Below are positions 18,542 to 28,113 of a stretch of 36,341 nucleotides of DNA, piece after piece. Position 1 is the stretch's first letter, and each line of letters opens with the position of its first letter. Under the pieces are notes generated by a model. It was not told where the DNA came from, searched no databases, and saw only the letters and a list, made by a program, of their open reading frames with translations. Position numbers and translations under genes: made by a program. Origin of the DNA: Saprospiraceae bacterium. Its GTDB lineage: Bacteria; Bacteroidota; Bacteroidia; Chitinophagales; Saprospiraceae. The stretch is from positions 1 to 36,341 of the forward strand of contig JAAUTG010000010.1 in the NCBI GenBank assembly GCA_012031785.1, written 5' to 3'.

Positions 18542-19058
18542 CAGAAAAAAAAGAACCTGCAAGCGTGGCATCTTAGTTATGACTCAGGTTATACCACTGG
18601 TTAGGGTTATCTGACAGAACGCTATGTGCTTTACTGTAAGGCAACAAAAGGTTAACTGCATCCTGCCAGTTCTCAATCCATCCCCACAAATAACCGTTTG
18701 CTCAATGTATTTAGCATTTTATTTTGCTGGTCAGGCACAATGAAAGATGCTCAAAAATGAGTATAAATTAGCTGAAACCATTGATTTTTATAAATTTGCA
18801 GGCGATATTTCCAGCAAGTAGCTCTTGACGGCATCTGGACGGTTGACTTTTAAGGTATTACATCACTGTGCAAGTTCAATGAGCTGCGGGCGAGCAACAA
18901 GTAAGTCAAGTAAGCGGTAAGAAGCAAACAACGTTGATTTGCGAAAATAGGAAAGCGATTAGATGGAAACTCAGGTTGATACAACCTGTCAATTCAGTGC
19001 AGGCTTTCAATTTTACAATCAATTTCGCTGGCATTAAAAACTCAATTTATTTTAGTCA
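18542..19058. other. Intergenic region upstream of hisS
   Basis: About 517 nt of less AT-rich non-coding sequence. No tRNA, SRP, 6S, tmRNA or RNase P RNA signature was recognised. A TAAATTTG minus-7-type box lies at 18791-18798, 260 nt before hisS, without a well-spaced TTTG. A short minus-strand reading (about 20 codons around 18795-18855) looks protein-like but is stopped on both sides, so an eroded gene is possible. Confidence 0.3.
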
Positions 19059-20417
19059 ATGAAACCAAGCATTCTCAAAGGAACGCGCGACTTTACGCCC
19101 GAACAAGTCATCAAACGCAATTATATTTTTGATACAATTAAGCGTGTGTTCATCAAATATGGCTTTCAACCCATAGAGACACCTGCTATGGAAAATTTAG
19201 AAACCCTTACGGGCAAATACGGCGAGGAGGGAGACAAACTCCTTTTCAAGGTACTCAACAACGGCAATTTTCTTGAAAAAGCTGATAAAAACGCCATAGA
19301 AAATGGGGACTATAAAAAGGCTGTACCTTCGCTGTCCAAACGTGGACTTCGTTACGACTTGACTGTTCCATTTGCGCGTTTTGTAGTGATGAATCAGCAT
19401 GATTTGGCATTCCCTTTCAAACGCTATCAAATACAGCCTGTTTGGAGGGCAGATAATCCCCAAAAAGGACGCTATCAGGAGTTTTATCAATGCGATGTGG
19501 ACGTGGTTGGCTCTGATTCGCTGGTGTATGAAGCCGAGTTATCCCAAATTTACGACGAAGTTTTTGCTGCCTTGGGTGTTCAGGTAGTTATTAGTATCAA
19601 CAATCGAAAAATTTTGGCAGGCTTGGCAGAAGCAGTAGGCATTGAAGACCACTTTATGGACATGACTATTGCTATTGATAAGTTGGATAAAATTGGATTG
19701 GAAGGAGTGCAAAAAGAAATGTTGGAGCGCGGCATTCCAAGAGCAGCATCCGATAAAATTGCGCAAATACTAGAGGTACAAACCCTAGAAGTCTTAAAAC
19801 CACTGCTACAAGATAGTAAAACTGGACGGAAAGGTATCGAAGAGTTAGAAACTGTGTTCAGCTTGCTAGAAGGCTACAACATGCACAACACATTGGTGTT
19901 TGACATCACTTTAGCAAGGGGTTTGAACTACTATACAGGTTGTATTTTTGAAGTAAAAGCCAACACGAAAGTCTATCCCAACCTAAAAATGGGTAGCATT
20001 GGTGGAGGAGGACGTTACGACGATTTGACGAGTGTGTTTGGGTTGAATAATGTATCGGGTGTAGGTATTTCCTTTGGTGCGGAGCGGGTTTATGATGTAA
20101 TGGAAGAATTAAATTTGTTTCCTACGGCGGCTGAGCAACAGTTAAAGGTTATGTTTATTGCCCTAGACGAAAGCACGTTTCCCTACGCTTTTCGCGCGCT
20201 AAATCAGGTACGCTCGGCAGGTATCAATGCAGAAATTTATCCTGAACCGAGCAAAATGAAAAAACAGATGAAGTACGCCAATGCTCGCAATGTGCCATTC
20301 GTGATTCTAGTGGGAACAGAAGAAATGGCTTCAGGGAAATTAGGACTGAAAAATATGGCTTCTGGCGAACAAAAAAACTTAACTTTAGAGGAAATTGTTG
20401 GACAACTAAGCAATTAG
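19059..20417 (+). CDS. hisS: Histidyl-tRNA synthetase
   Basis: Charges tRNA-His with histidine, a class II aminoacyl-tRNA synthetase of the cytosol. The 452 residues are complete. It starts MKPSILKGTRDFTPEQVIKR. Visible are the KGTRD start motif, RYDLTVPFARF, motif 2 with GRYQEFYQCDVDVVG near residue 138, the histidine-specific ARGLNYYTG near 286, motif 3 GGGGRYDD near 314, GVGISFGAERV, and a C-terminal anticodon-binding domain from about 365. There is no frameshift. gatA follows after 153 nt, so this is a small translation-related group. Confidence 0.97.
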   Translation: MKPSILKGTRDFTPEQVIKRNYIFDTIKRVFIKYGFQPIETPAMENLETLTGKYGEEGDKLLFKVLNNGNFLEKADKNAIENGDYKKAVPSLSKRGLRYDLTVPFARFVVMNQHDLAFPFKRYQIQPVWRADNPQKGRYQEFYQCDVDVVGSDSLVYEAELSQIYDEVFAALGVQVVISINNRKILAGLAEAVGIEDHFMDMTIAIDKLDKIGLEGVQKEMLERGIPRAASDKIAQILEVQTLEVLKPLLQDSKTGRKGIEELETVFSLLEGYNMHNTLVFDITLARGLNYYTGCIFEVKANTKVYPNLKMGSIGGGGRYDDLTSVFGLNNVSGVGISFGAERVYDVMEELNLFPTAAEQQLKVMFIALDESTFPYAFRALNQVRSAGINAEIYPEPSKMKKQMKYANARNVPFVILVGTEEMASGKLGLKNMASGEQKNLTLEEIVGQLSN

Positions 20418-20486
20418 TGATGAATTGTAATAGATGATTGACACCAGTTATTTATTCATTATTCCTTAAAGAAATTATATCATAGC

Positions 20487-20551
20487 ACTTTTGACAAAAA
20501 ACAAGAACAATTTGTCCTTTTGTTAAGATGGAGCAAATACTCGTCAAAAGT
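20487..20551 (+). promoter_or_regulatory. Inverted repeat region upstream of gatA
   Basis: The 9-bp perfect arms acttttgac (20487-20495) and gtcaaaagt (20543-20551) enclose 47 nt that can fold further (gacaaa/tttgtc). The right arm ends 19 nt before the unusual gatA start. It may be the hisS terminator, a gatA leader structure or an operator. The sequence alone does not decide. Confidence 0.35.
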
Positions 20552-20570
20552 TTAAACAAATAAAAGCAAC

Positions 20571-21995
20571 TTGGAAAGATACAGTACCCTCCAGCAAGTA
20601 CAAAGCGCTTTAGCAACAGGAGAATTGACTTGCTGCGATTTAGTCAATTACTTTTTGGCACAAATTGAAGCCAGCCGACATTTAAACATATACATAGAAG
20701 TGTATGCTGAAGAAGCACTGGCAAAAGCGAAAGTATTAGACCAAAAATACGCCACTAGCAGCACTGCTGTTGGACGGTTGTTTGGCATGGTTATCGCCAT
20801 AAAAGATGTAATTTGCTACGAGAGTCATGCTGTTACAGCAGCTTCCAAGATACTGCAAGGTTTTGTCGCACCTTATTCTGCCACCGCCATCGAGCGATTA
20901 CTTGCCGAAGATGCCATCATTATTGGACGCGCTAACTGCGATGAATTTGCAATGGGTTCTACCAACGAAAATTCTTATTATGGCATCACGCGCAACGCAG
21001 CCGATGAAAACAAAGTGCCAGGCGGTTCGTCAGGTGCGTCGGCGGTAGCGGTGCAAGCTGGCACTTGCATAGCAGCATTAGGTTCTGACACAGGCGGTTC
21101 AGTGCGCCAACCTGCCGGCTTGTGCGGCGTGGTAGGAATGAAACCCACCTACGGCAGAATATCCAGACATGGCTTAATTGCCTATGGTTCTTCTTTCGAC
21201 CAAATCGGAACATTGACAAATAATGTAGAAGATGCCGCCCTACTTTTGGAGATTATGGCTGGAGCAGACGAATTTGACAGCACCGCCAGCCAAAGCCCTG
21301 TCCCACTTTATTCTGAACGACTAAAAAAGACTGAAAAATATAAAGTTGCCTATTTCAAATCCGCAGTGGAACATGAAAAGTTAGATACGGAAATACAACA
21401 ACGTACCTTTCAATTCATACAGCAACTACAAAAAGCTGGTCATCAGGTAGAAGCAATTGAATTTGATTATTTAGATTACCTCATTCCAGCTTACTATGTA
21501 TTGACTACTGCCGAAGCCTCATCCAACCTGTCGCGTTACGACGGCATACGCTATGGTTATCGCAGCCCAAACGCCAGCAACTTATTGGAAACCTATACAA
21601 AATCAAGAACGGAAGGCTTCAGTTTAGAAGTGAAGCGACGCATTATGCTCGGCACTTTTGTATTAAGTGCAGGATATTACGAAGCGTACTACACAAAAGC
21701 ACAGCAAATTAGACAATTGCTTTGGCAGCGCACCAAAGAAATTTTCAACGACTTCGATTTTATTTTGATGCCTGTTTCCCCCACTACGGCTTGGGAAATT
21801 GGTAAGCTTTCCAACGATCCTGTGGAAATGTATCTTTCCGATATTTTCACTGTTCATGCCAACATGGTGGGTATTCCTGCGCTTGCGCTACCTATCGGAA
21901 CACACAGTAATGGCTTGCCCATTGGCGTACAACTGATGGCAAATCGTTTTGAAGAAGAAAAATTATTAGCGATGGCGTACTCAATTCCTATTTAA
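20571..21995 (+). CDS. gatA: Glu-tRNA(Gln)/Asp-tRNA(Asn) amidotransferase subunit A
   Basis: The amidase subunit of GatCAB, which makes ammonia from glutamine to convert Glu-tRNA(Gln) to Gln-tRNA(Gln). The amidase-signature triad is intact: Lys78 in AIKD, Ser153 in GGSSGAS and Ser177 in DTGGSVRQPAG. These are each one less than the S. aureus numbers (79, 154, 178, from memory), supporting the chosen start. The 474 residues are normal. The start is TTG at 20571, because an in-frame stop lies 18 nt upstream at 20553 and no ATG lies between; MERYSTLQQVQSAL fits the family N-terminus. The stop overlaps the next start by one base (TAATG), so the two genes are co-translated. gatB and gatC are not in the window. 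Confidence 0.95.
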   Translation: MERYSTLQQVQSALATGELTCCDLVNYFLAQIEASRHLNIYIEVYAEEALAKAKVLDQKYATSSTAVGRLFGMVIAIKDVICYESHAVTAASKILQGFVAPYSATAIERLLAEDAIIIGRANCDEFAMGSTNENSYYGITRNAADENKVPGGSSGASAVAVQAGTCIAALGSDTGGSVRQPAGLCGVVGMKPTYGRISRHGLIAYGSSFDQIGTLTNNVEDAALLLEIMAGADEFDSTASQSPVPLYSERLKKTEKYKVAYFKSAVEHEKLDTEIQQRTFQFIQQLQKAGHQVEAIEFDYLDYLIPAYYVLTTAEASSNLSRYDGIRYGYRSPNASNLLETYTKSRTEGFSLEVKRRIMLGTFVLSAGYYEAYYTKAQQIRQLLWQRTKEIFNDFDFILMPVSPTTAWEIGKLSNDPVEMYLSDIFTVHANMVGIPALALPIGTHSNGLPIGVQLMANRFEEEKLLAMAYSIPI

Positions 21996-22810
21996 TGATA
22001 AAAATAGTATCTATACTAGGTTGCGGCTGGCTCGGATTGCCTTTAGCACAAACCTTGCTCGTAAAAGGATACCAAGTGAAAGGCTCCACGACCACGCCCG
22101 AAAAATTAAGCCAATTGCAAGCAGCAGGCATCACGCCTTTTTTGCTTGAAGTGGGCGATGAGGTAACGGGCAAACAAATAGACGATTTTTTCGATACTGA
22201 ACTTTTAATCATCAATATTCCACCCAAAAGAAATCAACCGAATATTGAAACGCTCTACCCTGCTCAAATCAATGCGATTTTAAAAAAGGCTTTACAACAC
22301 GGAGTTCAGGCTATTATTTTTGTAAGTTCCACAGGTGTTTACGGGGACACTAACGAGGTGGTGACCGAAAATACGCCCGTGCAGCCTGACAGAGCAAACA
22401 CCAGAGGATTAGTGCAAGCAGAATTACTGGTGCAAGCCTGTGGCTTGAACTGGTCTATTTTGCGCATGGCTGGTTTGGTCGGTGGAACGCGCAAAGCTGG
22501 GCGATTTTTTGCAGGGAAAACTGACCTTCCAGAAGCTGATGCACCAGTAAATTTGGTACATTTAGACGATTGTATAGGAGTGGTTTGTCGTTTATTGGAA
22601 CAGCCTTGTTGGGGCGAAATCTTTAACGTGTGTGCCACAGCACATCCTACTAAAAAAGACTTTTATAGCTCCCAAACCTTAAAAGAAGGATTAAAAGTTC
22701 CCGACTTTTTAATACCCACTACGCCGTCTCCTTTTAAAATTGTTTCCAATGAAAAGGTTAAAAGAATGCTGTCTTATACCTTTTCAAAGCCCGATCCGAT
22801 GTTTTTTTGA
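21995..22810 (+). CDS. NAD(P)-binding epimerase/SDR-like protein (YeeZ-type)
   Basis: A 271-residue Rossmann-fold protein of the extended short-chain dehydrogenase/epimerase group. The N-terminal SILGCGWLGLPLAQTLL is the dinucleotide-binding glycine motif. IIFVSSTGVYGD carries the serine-threonine and YxxxG-like part, and NLVHLDDCIGVV is the later epimerase segment. The usual YxxxK is not obvious, and the lineage resembles the atypical YeeZ-like epimerases. Its substrate is unknown. It overlaps gatA by one base, so translation is coupled, though a functional link to tRNA amidation is not evident. Confidence 0.82.
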   Translation: MIKIVSILGCGWLGLPLAQTLLVKGYQVKGSTTTPEKLSQLQAAGITPFLLEVGDEVTGKQIDDFFDTELLIINIPPKRNQPNIETLYPAQINAILKKALQHGVQAIIFVSSTGVYGDTNEVVTENTPVQPDRANTRGLVQAELLVQACGLNWSILRMAGLVGGTRKAGRFFAGKTDLPEADAPVNLVHLDDCIGVVCRLLEQPCWGEIFNVCATAHPTKKDFYSSQTLKEGLKVPDFLIPTTPSPFKIVSNEKVKRMLSYTFSKPDPMFF

Positions 22811-22855
22811 TGTAATGGAGGGGTGTTTAACCAAAGATACTATGCTTTTACCATT

Positions 22856-25201
22856 TCATCGGCAATACGCTTCAAAATATTTGCATTGACTTTTGATTTC
22901 ACCAAAAAAATTAGTATCTTTATACTGCTCTTTCAGAAGTTGAAAATTAGTCAAATATTCTTCAGGCAGGCGCGGAATATAATTTCCTACGTTGGTCAAC
23001 TGGTACTCGCCGCTAGTGTAGCAGCGTTTTTGCTCGCACTTCGCTGCCATAAAAATTGCTTTAGCCGCCAACTCTCTGTCGTTTTGTGCTAATGCCATAG
23101 TTCGAGCATCTTCAAAATAGAGCGAAGCCACCGTCAAATCAAAATTCTCTCGGTTGCCGTATGGTGCGCCCCAAAACGACACTACTCCATCTTTTGCAGC
23201 AAGGTACTGTGGCGTATTATTTGCACCGCTCCTGTAAAAATCCATCGCATTCCAAGCATAACCAAAGTAGGACATATTATACAATCCACAACCCACATTA
23301 TAAAGTTGACGCGCTGCATTTGCTGACCCTGTGCGCGCTTCTCCATCTGCATTTAGGATGGCTTCTACAATAGTTCCTTTAGAAAATGTAGCAGTATCTA
23401 CCACAATTCCTCTATCATTCGGGGAAGCGTGGTGAACACGATCTAAAAAACGCTCAGCGAAAGGAGAAAATGTGCCAAATTGACTCCAAAGCGCACGATC
23501 CATTTGTTTCCATACATTAAGTGCGCGGATGTACTGGTGCTGACTCATTAAAAAAGTAGCCTTTATGTTTAACAACTCTAGGCGAGCATCCTCACCCAGA
23601 GTGTCTTTGCCCAACATAACTGCAAAATCAGTCAATGTGGTATCGCCGCGTGTGATGGTTTCCAGCAAATCATCAATCACTTTGACATCTGGATTGTAGC
23701 GCAAATCATTGATGCTGTAATGCGCACGAAAAGCAAGCCCCACTTTTCCTGATTGCTGATAAAGCTGGGCTACACGGTCGTTGAAATATTCTCTAAACTC
23801 TGGGAAGTCTTTCCAATTGCTACTTTTTTTGTAAATTTCAAATAGTTCGTCCTCCACATCGGTATCAATTTCCTGTATGGTTGCCAATTTGAGCACCGTC
23901 GAAAGCACTTGCAGTTCTTGTTTTAAATCTTCGTTCATCACCAACTGCTGCGCCCTCATAAAAGTCTGCTCCGCCTGATAGTAATTACCTGCAAGAAACT
24001 CTAAATAGCCTTCTGCAATCAGCCAAAGGCTAATGTTTTTTACTTTTTTATCTTCTCGGCATCGAATAGTAAATTGCTGCAACTCCACCAAATAATTACC
24101 TAGTTGGTCGTTAAGCTTTGGGGTTTTATGCGAAATACGTTGATGGGGCTTCGTCCCAAACGGCGTAATTCCTAATACTTGTTCTTCTACTTTTCTAATT
24201 TCTCGAACCAATAGCGTTTCCAAAAAGTCACTTTTGGCATCTATTTTGTAAATCTGTTCCATTGAAGTCAAAGCGCGGCTGCCAGAAGCACTGGCGCGAA
24301 TCGCAAACATCGCAGCCCGCTCACTATTGGTTTTGCACATTAGGTAAACCTCCTTCCAGTCTTCATCATTGCGAACTAAAAAACTTCTGAATGCAGACTC
24401 TCGACGGTTGGGGCAATTCGCAAAAATGACCACATACAAATAAGCAGCTTCTGTATAGCGTTCTAAAGACCGAAGTGCGCCTGCTCGGTGTCCTAATAAC
24501 CAATAGTAAATTACATTTTCAGAAATATCTATCTTAGGTACCAGCTCGTCGTATAAGGCAATAACACGTTCATAATTTTTTTGATAATGTGCCAAACGCG
24601 CTACTTGATAGGCGTAGCGCTGTTTCAAATAGTGTGATGAAGTGCGTTTGAACAAGCCCAAACCCTCCTCAATCAAGTCCGACATACGGTTGTAATCGCG
24701 TTTAGGTTCTTCCCAACTGTCTTTTGGCAGCACTACGTAAGGTTCACAGGCTTTGGCATAAAGCAGATAATCTAGCGTTTCTTCGCATTTGTTATCGAGT
24801 AAATAATCCACAAACTGATTGCGCCGCAACGCTTTGGGCAATGCTACTCGCTTATTGGTCATTGCAGATTGAATACTGCGCAAAACAGATTCATCAGCAT
24901 CATAAATAATCTCTTTTATTTCTTCCAATTCTGCTTCCTCGCAAACGCGATCCTGCCAATCTTTTAGGTTAGCGTATTCTTGGCGATACGTCTCTGTGCC
25001 AAAGTATTTATAAATTTCTCCAAAATTAAAATCCAATAAAAAAGGCGCAGGTTTAGCAGCTTCTAAAAGTAAAGGCGTTCCGATAAAAGAATAACCTGTA
25101 ATCAAATTGCGATAAGGTCCACATCCTTTAGAAACAACTTGTGGAAGTAAAAAAAACAGCCATACGCACCCCAACCAACGCGGAAATACGACTACGAGCA
25201 T
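22856..25201 (-). CDS. Large exported repeat-rich protein of unknown function
   Basis: A 781-residue protein from the ATG at 25201, which gives MLVVVFPRWLGCVWLFFLLP, a signal peptide, followed by SKGCGPY, possibly the lipidated cysteine or mature N-terminus; an in-frame longer reading to 25327 is less likely. Most of the rest is helical with TPR-like pairs, such as YERVIALYDELVPKI, LLGHRAGALRSLERYTEA and AEQTFMRAQQLV. The N-terminal block FLLDFNFGEIYKYFGTETYR and the C-terminal YNMSYFGYAWNAMDFYRSG are typical of a conserved Bacteroidota family without known role. It is probably periplasmic or on the outer membrane. It converges on the epimerase gene with 45 nt between the stops. Confidence 0.75.
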   Translation of the reverse strand: MLVVVFPRWLGCVWLFFLLPQVVSKGCGPYRNLITGYSFIGTPLLLEAAKPAPFLLDFNFGEIYKYFGTETYRQEYANLKDWQDRVCEEAELEEIKEIIYDADESVLRSIQSAMTNKRVALPKALRRNQFVDYLLDNKCEETLDYLLYAKACEPYVVLPKDSWEEPKRDYNRMSDLIEEGLGLFKRTSSHYLKQRYAYQVARLAHYQKNYERVIALYDELVPKIDISENVIYYWLLGHRAGALRSLERYTEAAYLYVVIFANCPNRRESAFRSFLVRNDEDWKEVYLMCKTNSERAAMFAIRASASGSRALTSMEQIYKIDAKSDFLETLLVREIRKVEEQVLGITPFGTKPHQRISHKTPKLNDQLGNYLVELQQFTIRCREDKKVKNISLWLIAEGYLEFLAGNYYQAEQTFMRAQQLVMNEDLKQELQVLSTVLKLATIQEIDTDVEDELFEIYKKSSNWKDFPEFREYFNDRVAQLYQQSGKVGLAFRAHYSINDLRYNPDVKVIDDLLETITRGDTTLTDFAVMLGKDTLGEDARLELLNIKATFLMSQHQYIRALNVWKQMDRALWSQFGTFSPFAERFLDRVHHASPNDRGIVVDTATFSKGTIVEAILNADGEARTGSANAARQLYNVGCGLYNMSYFGYAWNAMDFYRSGANNTPQYLAAKDGVVSFWGAPYGNRENFDLTVASLYFEDARTMALAQNDRELAAKAIFMAAKCEQKRCYTSGEYQLTNVGNYIPRLPEEYLTNFQLLKEQYKDTNFFGEIKSQCKYFEAYCR

Positions 25202-25849
25202 TTTAAAAAAAGTAAACAACATCATTAAAACAGTTAAAGACCCAAAGCTACTTGGAAATGTTGAATTGCAAAGTAGCAGCACCCTCTTTTTGCATATTTT
25301 TAGCGTTTCAACATCGCTTTTGGTCATCAGTAAATAGTGCGGACTTCCTATTATTACACAATAAAAATATGGAAAAAAAAGTTACAGTAATATAAAATGA
25401 GTTTGCAAAAGAGATAAGCTAAACAATTAAAAATCAAGCTAATCATCTTGCAAATGATATAAATTTTGTTGCATCTTAAAAACAAAACACTTCTTATCGC
25501 ACTTTTCTACAAAACAATCTTATTTTTGGTTTCTAATTTTTACTAAACTTTCAATGGTGAATTTACAATTGGTTCAACTGGCTGTTCAATAAAAACACAC
25601 TGCAAATTTAATGCGTCTCCCTTTCGGCTGCGTTTGTTAGATAAAACAGTAAGATTTGGCAGTTTATTTTATTGTTAATTAAAAATTAGGAAGAACTAAA
25701 AAATTATAGTTTTGTTGATTCTTTGGTATGTTTTGTGACTGCATGATAATTGAATGAGGGCATTAAGAAGCTATTTTTTCATTCAAGTATCACGCTGAAA
25801 AATAGGTCAAAGAGCGATTTTATTTTATCACATTTTTAATGAAGTGTAA
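25202..25849. other. Divergent intergenic region upstream of porX
   Basis: About 650 nt between the large exported protein and porX, very AT-rich. No gene was recognised. TAGTTTTG at 25707-25714 matches the minus-7 consensus on the plus strand, 136 nt before the porX ATG, but no TTTG at the proper distance precedes it. Confidence 0.35.
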
Positions 25850-27405
25850 ATGGATGGTGTAAAAATCCTGTGGGCAGATGATGAAATTGATTTACTAAAA
25901 CCCCAGTTATTGTTTTTAGAAAAAAAGGCTACCAAGTCATCACCGTGACCAACGGATACGACGCGATGGAAGAATGCGAGAGCAACAACGATATAGATGT
26001 TGTTTTTTTAGATGAAAGTATGCCTGGTTTAACAGGACTTGAAACCTTACAGCAGATTAAATCTAAATATCCACACTTGCCAGTGGTAATGATTACAAAA
26101 AATGAAGCAGAAGATGTGATGGAAGAAGCAATCGGTGCGCAAATTAGTGATTACCTGATCAAGCCTGTCAACCCAAATCAAATTCTGCTCACGCTAAAAA
26201 AAATCATTGACAACAAGCGGCTGGTAAGAGAAAAAACTTCTGCTGACTATCAGCAAGAGTTTCAGCAGATTTTCATGCAAATCAGTGGCGGCTTGAATTA
26301 TGAAGAATGGGTGGAAACCTATCGAAAAATAATCAGTTGGGAACTTAAAATTGATGCTTCTAACTCTACGGAGATGGCTGATATTTTGGCGATGCAAAAA
26401 AGTGAAGCCAATAAAGAGTTTTCAAAATTTATCATCAAACACTACAATGATTGGGTACAGGATAAGAAAAAAGGTCCCCTCTTGTCAAATGATTTGATGC
26501 GCAACAAAATATTTCCACACGTCAATGATGATATTCCTACGGTCATGTTGCTCTTGGACAACCTGCGCTACGACCAATGGAAAGTGCTAGAACCCATTAT
26601 CACTGAACTATTTAGAGTAGAAGAAGAAGATTATTTTTACAGCATCTTACCCACTTCTACCCAATATAGCCGAAATGCGATTTTTTCTGGACTAATGCCT
26701 TTGGATATTGAGGCTTACTATCCTGATTGGTGGAAAAACGATTCAGAAGAAGGCGGAAAAAACCTCCACGAACACGATTTACTCGACCACTTAGTAAATA
26801 GACTAATTCGCCGCGACGTGAGGGTGGACTACCTGAAAATTACCAACGTGAATCAGGCGAAAACCATGCAAGAAAATATTTATAACTACCTGAATAACGA
26901 CCTCGCTGTGATTGTGTATAACTTTATAGATATGCTCTCCCATGCCCGTACTGAAATGGAAGTGCTCAAAGAATTGGCTGGCGACGAAACCGCTTATCGC
27001 TCCCTAACCAAGTCTTGGTTCATTCATTCTCCACTTTGGGCAGCACTTCAAAGAATTGCAGAACGCGATGTGCAACTTATTATCACTACTGACCACGGTA
27101 CCATCCGAGTCAACACCCCTTCTAAAGTGGTGGGTGACAGAGAAACCACTACGAACCTACGCTACAAAGTAGGACGCAACCTTCAGTACGACCGCAAGGA
27201 TGTGATGGAAGTGAGAGATCCAAAGCAAGCGAAATTGCCGCGACCTAACGTTAGTTCTACTTTTATTTTTGCGAAAGAGGATAAGTTTTTCTTGTATCCA
27301 AATAATTACAATCACTACCATAATTATTACAAGAATACCTTTCAACACGGTGGCATTTCTTTAGAGGAAATTATTTGTCCTATCATTCGGTTACGCTCGA
27401 AATAA
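25850..27405 (+). CDS. porX: PorX, response regulator with PglZ domain, one frameshift
   Basis: Two-component response regulator that controls type IX secretion genes in Bacteroidota. The ATG at 25850 gives MDGVKILWADDEIDLLKPQL, the family start. The frame then breaks in the A-run 25920-25926, where one A is missing; correction continues KKGYQVITVTNG. The corrected length is 518 residues, matching P. gingivalis PorX (about 518 from memory). The receiver domain has the acidic pair ADDE, the phosphorylated Asp55 in VVFLDESMPG and the lysine in DYLIKPVNP. The C-terminal PglZ (alkaline-phosphatase-like, zinc) domain shows VMLLLDNLRYDQW, LPTSTQYSRN, TTDHGTIRV and FQHGGISLEEIICPI. Its partner kinase PorY is not in the window. 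It is monocistronic. Confidence 0.94.
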
Positions 27406-27412
27406 AGCGTAT

Positions 27413-27464
27413 GACTCTTTGACAAAAAATGTACTATTACACTACAATTTTTTGTCAAAGAGTC
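27413..27464. terminator. Long perfect hairpin between porX and the oxidase gene
   Basis: Two 18-nt arms (27413-27430 and 27447-27464) are perfect reverse complements around a 16-nt loop. Each arm contains A6/T6, so a terminator with a T-run inside the stem can work in both directions. It starts 7 nt past the porX stop and lies 28 nt beyond the end of the convergent gene. Confidence 0.7.
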
Positions 27465-27492
27465 CAAAGAACAGCAAGCTGTGTAAGACTAT

Positions 27493-28113
27493 TTATTGAA
27501 TCAAATAGTTGAGGTATAAGAAAATTACTAGATATATCCAAAGTGCATCCAAAAAATGCCAATATATAGTGAGTAGTCTAAGTTTTAGCCTTTTCTCGGG
27601 GTCAGAAAAGTAAACTAGCACACTCACTGGTTCCTTCATGTGTTTATAGGCTTTCCATAAAAACACACCCAAAAATGGCAATCCACCAATTACGTGTGCG
27701 AAATGCAGCCCTGAGATAACATATAGGTAAGAGGCAGATAAACTGGAATCTATAAAAATATTGTTACTGAACATTTGCTTCCAAGCAATAAATTGAGATG
27801 CCATAAACAATAGCGAAAGCACGATTGTGGTGATGAGGGCATATTGGTATTGTTGCGTGTCGTCCTTTAAGTAAGCGCGTTTTGCCCAAAACATAGCACC
27901 ACTACTTCCCAATAGTATTAATGTGTTGACAATGAATAAGTTGGGTAATTTAATTGGAGGCATTTGGTTTTGAATTCTCGCGTACATGAACGCAGCAGTC
28001 AATGTAATAAACAAGGCACCCAAGCTCACTAAAGACAGCATCAGTAGCACATTAAAAGGGTGAAACGCTAAATTTGGGGTATCCTGTTGTTCTTCGTAAT
28101 TATTTGCTGGCAT
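27493..28113 (-). CDS. Haem-copper oxidase subunit III-like membrane protein
   Basis: A 206-residue membrane protein with five hydrophobic helices of the cytochrome c/quinol oxidase subunit III family, which stabilises the oxidase core in the inner membrane. Typical segments are LAFHPFNVLLMLSLVSLG at the first helix, WAKRAYLKDD after the second, SGLHFAHVIGGL in the fourth and YWHFLDALWIYLVIFLYL at the end. No subunit I or II lies nearby, so it is a stand-alone gene. Its ATG directly follows the stop of the DUF2256 gene (TAA then ATG, no spacing), indicating coupled translation. Confidence 0.88.
   Translation of the reverse strand: MPANNYEEQQDTPNLAFHPFNVLLMLSLVSLGALFITLTAAFMYARIQNQMPPIKLPNLFIVNTLILLGSSGAMFWAKRAYLKDDTQQYQYALITTIVLSLLFMASQFIAWKQMFSNNIFIDSSLSASYLYVISGLHFAHVIGGLPFLGVFLWKAYKHMKEPVSVLVYFSDPEKRLKLRLLTIYWHFLDALWIYLVIFLYLNYLIQ

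Noticed and set aside
25920-25926. Phase variation by homopolymer length in porX and other genes
   Set aside because: The runs are short (4-10), occur in housekeeping genes, and several indels are not in runs at all, so a switch mechanism is less likely than sequence error.
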